Below the pieces are notes generated by a model. It saw only the letters and a program-made list of their open reading frames with translations, searched no databases and was not told the origin of the DNA. The translations under genes and the position numbers were made by a program. 33,199 bases of DNA from a virus. This document shows positions 23,318 to 29,349 of this stretch, one piece after another; the first letter of the stretch is position 1; each line of letters opens with the position of its first letter. Where the stretch lies: positions 1-33,199 of IMG/VR virus record IMGVR_UViG_3300032116_000787; one strand, given 5' to 3'.

Positions 23318-24069
23318 CACCGCACACCCCTGGTGGTCGCACGACCCGGAAGCGCCTTGTTGCCACGGCACCAGCCACCACAGTCCTGACACTGAAACCT
23401 CTGATACGCGGACACCTTCGTACGCGCCACACCCCGGGCATGAAGCCTGGCCCCACCGCACTGCGGGCACCCATCAGGGCGGCCAGCGATCGCACCAACA
23501 TGCGGGCCGTCCGGCACCCACCCCTTAGACCACAGGGCTTCCAAAACTGCTTCGCACAGGATCACGTCATGCTCGTTGTACTCGCGCATCAGCCGGCGTG
23601 ACGGGCCGTGCCCGTCCAGTACCCGCAGCCACAGCCCGTGCCCCTCATGGGAAACCTTCTGCCCCAGCCCCAGGACGCGGGCAATGTGGTCGAGCCGGTT
23701 AGAGGCGAGGAAAAACCGGGAACGCACGGCACGCAGCGTGTCAATCGTCTGGAACGGTGCCGGCGGGCTCATGCCCGCCAGGAGGAACGCCGTGTTGAAC
23801 TGCTTGACATCGAACGGCGCGTTGTGCGCCACCACAACGTCCGCATCCGACAGCAGCTTGTGCGCCCGTTCCAGCATCCCCGCCTGCCCGTGTTGCCACT
23901 CCGATGAGAAATGGACACGGGGCTTGCCGTACCACTTCGCCGCGAAACACAGGAGGCGCGAGGTTTCGAGCACTTGCGCGAGGCCAAAGTTCTGTTCCCG
24001 CAGACCCCACCCGGAGAGGGTGAGGGGCGCGGTTTCCACATCGATGACGAGCACGCGGGGTTCGGTCAC
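23317..24069 (-). CDS. DEDD 3'-5' exonuclease with C-terminal zinc ribbon, 250 aa
   Basis: GTG 24069. Exo I motif: VLVIDVETAP (D10, E12). Exo II: VVAHNAPFDVKQFN (D87). Exo III-like: REYNEHDVILCEAV. These are the metal ligands of DnaQ/RNase T-type exonucleases. Residues ~205-240 hold CPQCGG and, 24 residues further on, CQDCGG, a zinc ribbon, so the enzyme probably reads nucleic acid or a partner protein with this tail. It may proofread for a polymerase not seen here or trim ends in recombination. The ribosome site is poor; a GGAAGGG lies ~14 nt upstream. Confidence 0.8.
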   Translation of the reverse strand: MTEPRVLVIDVETAPLTLSGWGLREQNFGLAQVLETSRLLCFAAKWYGKPRVHFSSEWQHGQAGMLERAHKLLSDADVVVAHNAPFDVKQFNTAFLLAGMSPPAPFQTIDTLRAVRSRFFLASNRLDHIARVLGLGQKVSHEGHGLWLRVLDGHGPSRRLMREYNEHDVILCEAVLEALWSKGWVPDGPHVGAIAGRPDGCPQCGGARLHARGVARTKVSAYQRFQCQDCGGWCRGNKALPGRATTRGVR

Positions 24070-24147
24070 GACCGATACCGGCCCTTCCGTTAGACGGTGA
24101 GGGTTCGCGGCGTTCGCTCACACACCATCCAACACACCCGCACCAAA

Positions 24148-24561
24148 CTACGCAAGGGGGGATGCTGCCGCTTCCCGTGCAGCCCGCCGCATCGCCCGCA
24201 GCTCACGCTTCCGCGCCGCATCAGCCCCCGACGCGACACGCTTGATCCCCGCCCGCCGTTTCGCCTCCGCACTGCACGCCGCGCACCGCTTCTGCGACCA
24301 ATCCCAATGCTCCGACCGCAGATGCAACCCCGCACCGCACATTTCCTTCCGTGCCCCGGTCACCAGCCGGCGCAACTGCTCCACCCGCAGACCGGCCCAC
24401 ACGCCATGCGTTTCACGATTGTCGATCGCGGCCCGCAAACATGCCTCACGGGACAGGCACCGGGTTTGGCAGAACCGGACCGCTTCGGTTTCCTGCTCGT
24501 AACTGTCCGGGTAGAACAGGTCCGGCTCGGGGTGGTTACGGCACGCCCACTCACTCAACAT
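24148..24561 (-). CDS. WhiB-family iron-sulfur regulator with extra zinc-binding tail, 137 aa
   Basis: ATG 24561 has a good ribosome site (AAAGGA) and overlaps the methyltransferase stop by 7 bp. Four cysteines at residues 7, 31, 35 and 41 and the GVWAG turn (53-57) are the WhiB signature for a 4Fe-4S cluster. The inner spacing is CxxxC, whereas most WhiB proteins have CxxC. After the core, residues ~75-96 contain C75, H80, C93 and C96, resembling the zinc knuckle of HNH-type domains. The tail is Arg/Ala rich and basic. WhiB proteins act with the host principal sigma factor; phage versions can interfere with host WhiB. It supports an actinobacterial host. Confidence 0.85.
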   Translation of the reverse strand: MLSEWACRNHPEPDLFYPDSYEQETEAVRFCQTRCLSREACLRAAIDNRETHGVWAGLRVEQLRRLVTGARKEMCGAGLHLRSEHWDWSQKRCAACSAEAKRRAGIKRVASGADAARKRELRAMRRAAREAAASPLA

Positions 24562-26030
24562 CCCAGGTTCCTTTCCATATCATCCAACACACGTAGCGCA
24601 AGCACCGCCTGCTGCGGCACCACGCCATTACCCAGTGCTTTCAACTGCTGGTTACGGGTCAGGCCGATCGCCGGGTCGGTGACGTGACCGGCGGGCAGGC
24701 CCATCAGCCACTCCACGAACGGCGGGCTCAGGCGGGGTCGTCCGTTCGCTCCCGGCTCGGTGGGGGCGGGGGCGGGTCGTCCGACGACGTGCTCCCAGCG
24801 GGCGATGGCGGGGGCGTACTGGCCCCAATCCGTGCCAGCGCGTTCCCTAGGTTCTGCGGCTGATCCAGCGGGCGCTCCCACACCGTCTGATTGCGTTCCT
24901 CGCCGTTCTGCGCTCGCGGCGTCGGCAGGAGGCTGACCGTCGTCCGCAGATCCATCCCACCGTCGCCGTGATGGCCCGCGCCGTTCGTATCCGACGTGCG
25001 CGGCGTCGGTAGCAACGATGAAGATCCGGGCGCGTCCGTGGGCAGCTCCGGCATCGGCAGCGCGAACAACTCCCCACCGCGCGTCATACCCGAGGCGGGA
25101 AAGGTCGTTGACAACAGTGTTGAGTGCGTATCGCTGAACAGGTCGAGTTGCGGGACCGTCCACTCGCCGTCCACAAGCCGGGCAATCAAAGTTGCCCCAG
25201 GCGGCGGGGGTGCGGCCTTCCGGCTCGGACCCTTCTTGTTCAACGACTTCAAGCGACGGTGTAGCCGCTGCGCCTCGTCCCACCCCTCGTCCGTCCAGCG
25301 CCGGTCGTCCCCCCGGTACTTCGGCTGCTGCTGGCGCAGCTCCTCGACCGCGAGCGCCACCTGCGCCTGCTCCCGCTTCAACATCAGGTGCGGAAGCACC
25401 CGTCGCAGGAACCTCGCAGCCTCCTGGCCGTGGAGGCGCCAGGTCACCACCGCGTCCCACTTCTCCGTCGCTGCGCGGCCCTCCGCGACGATGCCCCCGT
25501 ACTCGTCCCGCATCGCCTCCAAGACGGCCCGCGCCTTCTCCGTCATCCCGAAGTCCACTCGTGGGCCGGCCGAACGCTTCCCCATCGTCAGAAGGACGCA
25601 GCCCTCCCCGTCCAACAGGCCAGCCGCATACGCATCGATCCTGGGGTTCATCGAACATTCCTCCTGAGCTGATTAGGCCGCGCACGTTTTCAAGAACGAC
25701 AAGCGACGGGCGCAGCGCCCGGATCGCCTCAACGATGTAGGGCCACAGGTGACGCTCGTCCTTCACGCCACGACGTTTGCCCGCGTGGCTGAACGGCTGG
25801 CAGGGGAACCCGGCGGTGAGGATGTCGACGGGCTCGACCTCCCACCACTTTGCGGTCGTCAGGTCCCCCAGGTTCGGCACGTCGGGCCAGTGGTGGGCGA
25901 GGATGCGCGAGGGCGCGTCGTCGTACTCGCAGAACCAGGCGGGCGTGGCCCCGGTGCATGCCTCCACGGCGAGGTCGAGGCCGCCGTAGCCGGAGCAGAG
26001 GCTCCCAATGCGCAGTTGATTATTCAACAT
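24555..26030 (-). CDS. DNA cytosine-5 methyltransferase with a long insertion, 491 aa
   Basis: ATG 26030 follows the 50-aa gene's stop by 2 bp (TGACCATG); an upstream extension of 68 codons is the wrong frame of two small genes. Motif I IGSLCSGYGG (8-17), motif IV GFPCQPFS (catalytic Cys ~76), motif VI LENVRG (~112-117), motif VIII GAAHGRARIFIVA (~327-339), motif IX-region RLSPPFVEWLMGLP and motif X RNQQLKALGNGVVPQQA are all present. Between VI and VIII lie ~150 extra Gly/Arg/Ala-rich residues with poor GC3; in this stretch another frame encodes a LAGLIDADG endonuclease (25651-24728). It probably modifies phage DNA to evade restriction, or regulates. All motifs are intact, so it may be active, with the insert as a loop. 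Confidence 0.85.
   Translation of the reverse strand: MLNNQLRIGSLCSGYGGLDLAVEACTGATPAWFCEYDDAPSRILAHHWPDVPNLGDLTTAKWWEVEPVDILTAGFPCQPFSHAGKRRGVKDERHLWPYIVEAIRALRPSLVVLENVRGLISSGGMFDEPQDRCVCGWPVGRGGLRPSDDGEAFGRPTSGLRDDGEGAGRLGGDAGRVRGHRRGGPRSDGEVGRGGDLAPPRPGGCEVPATGASAPDVEAGAGAGGARGRGAAPAAAEVPGGRPALDGRGVGRGAAATPSLEVVEQEGSEPEGRTPAAWGNFDCPACGRRVDGPATRPVQRYALNTVVNDLSRLGYDARWGVVRAADAGAAHGRARIFIVATDAAHVGYERRGPSRRRWDGSADDGQPPADAASAERRGTQSDGVGAPAGSAAEPRERAGTDWGQYAPAIARWEHVVGRPAPAPTEPGANGRPRLSPPFVEWLMGLPAGHVTDPAIGLTRNQQLKALGNGVVPQQAVLALRVLDDMERNLGC
24728..25651 (-). CDS. LAGLIDADG homing-endonuclease-like protein overprinted on the methyltransferase, 307 aa
   Basis: ATG 25651 lies inside the methyltransferase gene in another frame and has a near-perfect ribosome site, AGGAGG, 8 nt upstream. 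Residues 7-18 (AYAAGLLDGEGC) are a LAGLIDADG motif. The following ~110 residues fit the single-motif family (EKARAVLEAMRDEYGG; FLRRVLPHLMLKREQA). A single motif implies a homodimer. Codons in this frame are strongly GC3, while the methyltransferase frame there is not. From residue ~140 the gene reads the methyltransferase motif VIII and target region in its own frame (SGMTRGGELFALP; SLLPTPRTSDTNG), still with high GC3. It could be a mobile element lodged without breaking the host gene. Confidence 0.75.
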   Translation of the reverse strand: MNPRIDAYAAGLLDGEGCVLLTMGKRSAGPRVDFGMTEKARAVLEAMRDEYGGIVAEGRAATEKWDAVVTWRLHGQEAARFLRRVLPHLMLKREQAQVALAVEELRQQQPKYRGDDRRWTDEGWDEAQRLHRRLKSLNKKGPSRKAAPPPPGATLIARLVDGEWTVPQLDLFSDTHSTLLSTTFPASGMTRGGELFALPMPELPTDAPGSSSLLPTPRTSDTNGAGHHGDGGMDLRTTVSLLPTPRAQNGEERNQTVWERPLDQPQNLGNALARIGASTPPPSPAGSTSSDDPPPPPPSRERTDDPA

Positions 26031-26032
26031 GG

Positions 26033-26185
26033 TCAGCTTCGGTGGTTTCGGTGTAGCCGGCGGAACCGCCACACCGGCCAGCGTGTGTCTCCGTGGGCGG
26101 TGGCCTCGTAGTAGGCGCGGCAGCATCGCTCGCACTCGGGGAGCAACGTGTCGGGGTTGACGTGCGGCATCGGCGGGAGGGTCAC
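26033..26185 (-). CDS. small protein with Cys pair, 50 aa
   Basis: GTG 26185 overlaps the upstream TGA (GTGA) and ends 2 bp before the methyltransferase start. Product: MTLPPMPHVNPDTLLPECER, then CCRAYYEATAHGDTRW and a basic end (WRFRRLHRNHRS). Amino acid composition and tight packing support it; the same DNA in the methyltransferase frame is Arg/Pro nonsense. Function unknown. Confidence 0.6.
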   Translation of the reverse strand: MTLPPMPHVNPDTLLPECERCCRAYYEATAHGDTRWPVWRFRRLHRNHRS

Positions 26186-26283
26186 GCCTCACCGTCCGGC
26201 TCTGCGTCGAGGATGCCGAAAACGGCGCAGGCACACCCGTCCCCGGTCCAGAAGTCGCAGAGCTCCTGCCCGCACCTGCTCAC
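26182..26283 (-). CDS. micro-protein, Cys-rich, 33 aa
   Basis: GTG 26283 overlaps the stop of the 163-aa gene, and its own TGA overlaps the next GTG. Product: MSRCGQELCDFWTGDGCACA, then VFGILDAEPDGEA. Four cysteines in 19 residues suggest zinc or redox binding. It is too short for homology calls; coupling is the main support. Confidence 0.55.
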   Translation of the reverse strand: MSRCGQELCDFWTGDGCACAVFGILDAEPDGEA

Positions 26284-26771
26284 GCCTCACCGTCCAGGGC
26301 GGCGCGTATGCCGCGAGCGAGGATGAAGTGGGACTCGTGCCAGCGGTCAACCTCGGCCCGCACCCGCTCCACCGTGGCGCGCAGGGCGTCCCGCTCGTCC
26401 TCGGCAGCCTCGGCACGCTCCCGCCATGCGTCGGCAGCGTCTTCGATCACGTCGCGTTCGATCCTCCGAACGCGCTCCAACTCCGTGATGCGGGCGTCCC
26501 GCTCGGCGCAGGCGTGACCCACGGCACGGGCGGCGAGGTCGCGGACGGCGCCAACGATGCCCGCCCACTCCCCACTATCGAGCCCTGTGTCGATCGCCTC
26601 GTCTACTGCGATTTCGGTCTGCTCGTCCGTCACGCCGCCGAGGGCGAGGTAGTGGGCGCGGACGGCGGCGATAGCAGCACAAGCAACGTCATTCCACGGG
26701 TCGTCGGTGGGCGAGAACCGGAAGGCGACTTCGGTCGCGGCTGCAACGGCGTCGGCCAGGTCGTCGGTCAT
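26280..26771 (-). CDS. coiled-coil protein of unknown function, 163 aa
   Basis: ATG 26771 has GGGAGG about 6 nt upstream. Residues ~1-80 form a small Ala-rich helical domain (DPWNDVACAAIAAVRAHYLA; GLDSGEWAGIVGAVRDLA). Residues ~85-150 are a coiled coil (ARITELERVRRIERDVIEDA, then AEAAEDERDALRATVERVRA). Such short coiled-coil proteins are common in phage accessory regions; I cannot assign a role. Confidence 0.7.
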   Translation of the reverse strand: MTDDLADAVAAATEVAFRFSPTDDPWNDVACAAIAAVRAHYLALGGVTDEQTEIAVDEAIDTGLDSGEWAGIVGAVRDLAARAVGHACAERDARITELERVRRIERDVIEDAADAWRERAEAAEDERDALRATVERVRAEVDRWHESHFILARGIRAALDGEA

Positions 26772-26800
26772 GCGGTGCCTCCCTTGCGGTCGCGGTTCAT
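26768..26800 (-). CDS. possible 10-residue leader peptide
   Basis: ATG 26800 (GGGAGG just upstream) encodes MNRDRKGGTA and stops at 26768, overlapping both the upstream stop and the downstream ATG as ATGA. Both overlaps and the ribosome site suggest translation that feeds the next gene. It could be only a coupling device. Confidence 0.35.
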   Translation of the reverse strand: MNRDRKGGTA

Positions 26801-26916
26801 CGCGCCTCCCACGTCTCGTTGTCGCCTGACGAGTCGGCCATCCAGCACCAGAACCCGCTGAGCCCCTGGGGCGGTCGGACGGGTCGCCAGTAGGCCTGCT
26901 CGGTGTAGCGGTTCAT
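26797..26916 (-). CDS. micro-protein, 39 aa
   Basis: ATG 26916 has GGGGAGG 5 nt upstream. Product: MNRYTEQAYWRPVRPPQGLS, then GFWCWMADSSGDNETWEAR. It is Trp/Tyr rich and soluble. It overlaps the previous stop by ATGA. Function unknown. Confidence 0.6.
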   Translation of the reverse strand: MNRYTEQAYWRPVRPPQGLSGFWCWMADSSGDNETWEAR

Positions 26917-26975
26917 GCGTCCTCCCCATAGCGGGCGGTCATGCGGGCTTCGATACGTTCGCGCAGCGCGGTCAT
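26913..26975 (-). CDS. micro-protein, 20 aa
   Basis: ATG 26975 overlaps the upstream TGA (ATGA). Product: MTALRERIEARMTARYGEDA, a probable amphipathic helix. Its stop overlaps the next ATG. Support is the coupling chain and a GGGGACA near the start. Confidence 0.5.
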   Translation of the reverse strand: MTALRERIEARMTARYGEDA

Positions 26976-27127
26976 CGGTGTCCCCACAGATCGCGGGCGA
27001 ACAGCATCGCCAGATCCCACTCGGGGTAGAGCCACCGACCCATCGCGTCCCACTCCGCCTCCTCGGCGTTAGCGAAGGCGGCGTAGTCCACGTCGGGAGG
27101 GTCGCCAGGGGTGTAGGTGCGCGTCAT
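26972..27127 (-). CDS. small acidic protein, 51 aa
   Basis: ATG 27127 has GAGAGGA about 8 nt upstream, favoured over a start 13 codons earlier without a ribosome site. Product begins MTRTYTPGDPPDVDYAAFAN and ends FARDLWGHR. It is acidic, Trp/Tyr-containing. Function unknown. It follows the lytic-enzyme stop by 19 bp and starts the micro-gene chain. Confidence 0.65.
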   Translation of the reverse strand: MTRTYTPGDPPDVDYAAFANAEEAEWDAMGRWLYPEWDLAMLFARDLWGHR

Positions 27128-27146
27128 CGTTCGGTCCTCTCTCTCA

Positions 27147-27689
27147 TCACGGGAACTTGTAGCCAAGGGCGGCGGCAGCTCGCCGGCCGCAGACCGGCCA
27201 CGGCGCCAGCCACGGTTCGCCCACGCGGGAGCGGGTGGAGCGGTTCGCCACGGTGATCTGCTCGGCGCGCGTCGCCTGCCACGCGTAGGGGGCGAAGTCG
27301 GTGCCGCCCCACGACCGCCAGGTGGACGGGAGGAACTGCAAACCGCCGTCGAATAGGCCGGTGTTGAGGCTCCATCGGCCGGACGACTCGCAGGCGGCGA
27401 TGCGGTCCCACAGGCGGGCGTGCCGCAGGTCGAGGGCCTTACCGGACGTTTGCCTAGGCTTAGTTGGGGAAATTGCCCGGTTAGTTGAGGACCGGCTCGC
27501 CCGCGTCACCGTCACCGTCCGCACCGGGCCAGGGACGGTGACCTTGACCGTCGCCGGGGGTGCGGTGACGGTCACGGTCGGCGTCGGCCGTGATTGCGCG
27601 TAGTTGTCGATGCTCACGAAGGCGTAGGCCATGACGCTAAGCGCGACGCCGACCAGGAGCATCCATGCCGCTTGCTCGCGGCGGCTCAC
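27147..27689 (-). CDS. membrane-anchored Rpf-like peptidoglycan-cleaving enzyme, 180 aa
   Basis: GTG 27689. Residues 7-27 form a membrane anchor. A Val/Thr/Pro stalk of valine-threonine repeats follows (~35-62), then a basic linker. Residues ~90-180 are a transglycosylase-like resuscitation-promoting-factor (Rpf) domain: LWDRIAACESSGRW (catalytic Glu 101), FDGGLQFLPSTWRSWGG, QATRAEQITVANR, and a paired Cys in WPVCGRR. Rpf enzymes cut actinobacterial peptidoglycan. With an anchor it would act at the cell envelope, either in lysis, or in infection/wall remodelling. It lies outside the virion operon, and no holin or classical endolysin is seen in the window, so it is the only lysis candidate here. 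Confidence 0.85.
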   Translation of the reverse strand: MSRREQAAWMLLVGVALSVMAYAFVSIDNYAQSRPTPTVTVTAPPATVKVTVPGPVRTVTVTRASRSSTNRAISPTKPRQTSGKALDLRHARLWDRIAACESSGRWSLNTGLFDGGLQFLPSTWRSWGGTDFAPYAWQATRAEQITVANRSTRSRVGEPWLAPWPVCGRRAAAALGYKFP

Positions 27690-27720
27690 AGCCCCTCACC
27701 CCATCCGGCGGCAGACACCA

Positions 27721-27957
27721 TCACACACCACCCGCAGCACGGCGGGCCTTACGCGCGGCACGCGCACGCTCCCACGCCGTCGGCCCCCCCGCCTCACGCA
27801 GCTCCCGGTTCGCCTTCTCCCGGCCCGCCTGCGCCACCCTGCGGGCCTCCTTGCGCCGCTCACCACGCGCCCACGACGCGGCACGCCGCGCCTTCCTGGC
27901 CGCGTTCTGCATCCGCGTCGAAGCCGGGTTGCCCTTGTTGCTGTTCTGATTTGCCAT
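27721..27957 (-). CDS. small very basic protein, 78 aa
   Basis: ATG 27957 is coupled as TGATG. The product is rich in Arg, Lys and Ala (ARKARRAASWARGERRKEAR; ARAARKARRAAGGV), an amphipathic helical, histone-like composition. Nucleic-acid binding is likely from charge alone. Confidence 0.65.
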   Translation of the reverse strand: MANQNSNKGNPASTRMQNAARKARRAASWARGERRKEARRVAQAGREKANRELREAGGPTAWERARAARKARRAAGGV

Positions 27958-28112
27958 CAGTCCTCCACCGTCCGTGCCGGCGGAATCTCCACCAACACCC
28001 GCCCAGTCACCCAATCCACCGAAAGCACCCGCACACCCGTGGATGCGATCAGCCGCAAGATCGCGGCACGCTCACCATCCAACACCCGTGGCTGATTGTC
28101 AAACACATTCAC
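27957..28112 (-). CDS. small protein, 51 aa
   Basis: GTG 28112 overlaps the stop of the primase gene by 14 bp. Product: MNVFDNQPRVLDGERAAILR, then LIASTGVRVLSVDWVTGRVLVEIPP in pieces. A small alpha-beta fold is possible. Function unknown. Confidence 0.6.
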   Translation of the reverse strand: MNVFDNQPRVLDGERAAILRLIASTGVRVLSVDWVTGRVLVEIPPARTVED

Positions 28113-28764
28113 GCAACCCCTCCGGCAACAGTTCAATAACGGCCCCGCGACCACCGGACAGGAACACGTCCGTCACATCCGAACCCCGAGGGAGCCACGC
28201 CACCTCCGCCTGCGGCATGTCATCCACGATCTTCCGCGCCAGTTCGTGCCCCGGATTCGACCCGTCCTCCTTCTCATCATTGTCTGCGAGGACGATGATC
28301 CGCTCAAACCCGTCCAGCACCCGGGGGTGGTGCTTCCGCCACGCCTGCACCCCCGGAACACCGATCGCGGGCAGGCCGCACTGGGAGGCGATCACGCAAT
28401 CCAGTTCACCTTCGGTGACGACGATCCACGGCGACGGGCCCAACGTTGCCAGCGGGTTGAACATGCGCAACCCCTGACCCGGGGGAATCAGATACTTCGG
28501 CTGATGATGATTGTCCGCGTGCCGAAACTTGAACCCCACACACCCCGTCTTAGTCAGATACGGGATGGACACCATGCCCACGTACGGTGCGTGCTCAGGT
28601 TCCGGTGAATCGACCACGCCAAGCTGGAAGACGGTCACCGTGCTCGCCTCGACTCCGCGTCCGGCCAAATAGGCGGTCACGGTCGGATGCTCCGCCAGGG
28701 CCTCGTGATACCGGGACGCCGCTGAGGTCAAGATGGTTTTGCGCCCAGGTGACAGATTCCGCAA
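28099..28764 (-). CDS. primase TOPRIM subunit, about 221 aa
   Basis: The TOPRIM motifs are clear: IVVTEGELDCVIASQCGLP (catalytic Glu) and IIVLADNDEKEDG (DxD). The N-terminal part (AASRYHEALAEHPTVTAYLA, then GRGV) is the usual segment between zinc finger and TOPRIM in phage primases. I place the start at TTG 28764, preceded by AAGGAGG with ~9-nt spacing; an ATG at 28815 in the same frame has no ribosome site. It overlaps the zinc-finger gene by 170 bp in the +1 frame. It could be translated from its own start or by frameshifting. It makes primers with the RecA/DnaB-like ATPase upstream. Confidence 0.75.
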   Translation of the reverse strand: MRNLSPGRKTILTSAASRYHEALAEHPTVTAYLAGRGVEASTVTVFQLGVVDSPEPEHAPYVGMVSIPYLTKTGCVGFKFRHADNHHQPKYLIPPGQGLRMFNPLATLGPSPWIVVTEGELDCVIASQCGLPAIGVPGVQAWRKHHPRVLDGFERIIVLADNDEKEDGSNPGHELARKIVDDMPQAEVAWLPRGSDVTDVFLSGGRGAVIELLPEGLRECV

Positions 28765-28990
28765 AGCCGATCCCCTCCTTCCACATGATGAGCGTGTAGC
28801 CGTCGCCGGCCACATCGCACGTAAAGCACTTGAATACGCCCTTGTCCACGTTCACCGAGGCAGACTTCATGCGGTCCCCGTGGAAGGGGCACAGGATGCT
28901 CCGGTTGCCGCCGCTGGTGGGCACGTTGTCGGCCCCGTAGTGGTGGAGGACGGCGGCGATCAGTTCCCCTCGGGGGATCAGGTCGCCCAC
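28595..28990 (-). CDS. primase zinc-finger (CHC2) subunit, 131 aa
   Basis: GTG 28990 overlaps the previous gene by 13 bp. Zinc ligands C34, H37, C55, C58 occur in ILCPFHGDRMKSASVNV and FKCFTCDVAGDGYTLIMW, the CHC2 finger that selects the primer start site. After ~residue 90 (AESVTWAQNHLDLSG) the homology moves to the +1 frame, and the last ~35 residues (GASDRDRLFGRTRSRG) look like out-of-frame TOPRIM codons. The domain is normally joined to TOPRIM in one chain. Confidence 0.75.
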   Translation of the reverse strand: MGDLIPRGELIAAVLHHYGADNVPTSGGNRSILCPFHGDRMKSASVNVDKGVFKCFTCDVAGDGYTLIMWKEGIGFAESVTWAQNHLDLSGVPVSRGPGGASDRDRLFGRTRSRGEHGDRLPAWRGRFTGT

Positions 28991-29349
28991 AGCCGTGCCA
29001 TGTCGTCAAGGATCACTTCGGCGTTCCGCGCATACCCGGCGGTGTCCACGAGCCCGTCGCGGCGGCGGTCGTGGGCGAGGCGTGACACCTTCTGCAAGAT
29101 GTTGCACATTGCCACGTCGAACGCGTCAAGGTCGTGGTTGCCGCCCTGCCTACGCCGCGCGATGTACGCATTCCACAATGCTGCCGTGCAGCCGTGGTTC
29201 TCGGTCGGGCTGCCATACCAATCCTGACGGTCACCATCGGTGACATACGCGGCCTCATCCAGAATGGTCATCCGCTTATCGGGCTCCGGCCGCGCCTGCT
29301 CCACCTGTTCCATGAAAATACGGTCCCTCCAATCGTTGTAGTCAGCCAC
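28978..29349 (-). CDS. DUF6378-like protein, 123 aa
   Basis: GTG 29349 has GGAGGGGAG upstream and overlaps the previous stop by 8 bp. The pattern ILDEAAYVTDGDRQDWYGSP, then ENHGCTAALWNAYI, LDAFDVAMCNILQKVSRLAH and RDGLVDTAGYARNAE matches, from memory, a family common in phages (DUF6378) with conserved acidic residues. The arrangement of acidic and His residues resembles nucleotide pyrophosphatases, but that is inference. Confidence 0.7.
   Translation of the reverse strand: MADYNDWRDRIFMEQVEQARPEPDKRMTILDEAAYVTDGDRQDWYGSPTENHGCTAALWNAYIARRRQGGNHDLDAFDVAMCNILQKVSRLAHDRRRDGLVDTAGYARNAEVILDDMARLWAT

Noticed and set aside
25188-25640. Zinc ribbon in the methyltransferase (CVCG and CPACG)
   Set aside because: The CVCG codons are the LAGLIDADG codons of the overlapping gene read in another frame, so the cysteines are probably by-products.
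26031-26234. 68-codon N-terminal extension of the methyltransferase
   Set aside because: It is Arg/Pro-rich and coincides with two small coupled genes in other frames; homology starts at ATG 26030.
26458-26476. TTCGATCCTC sequence resembling the shared leader
   Set aside because: It is in the middle of the coiled-coil gene, lacks GGGAGG and is not before a start codon.
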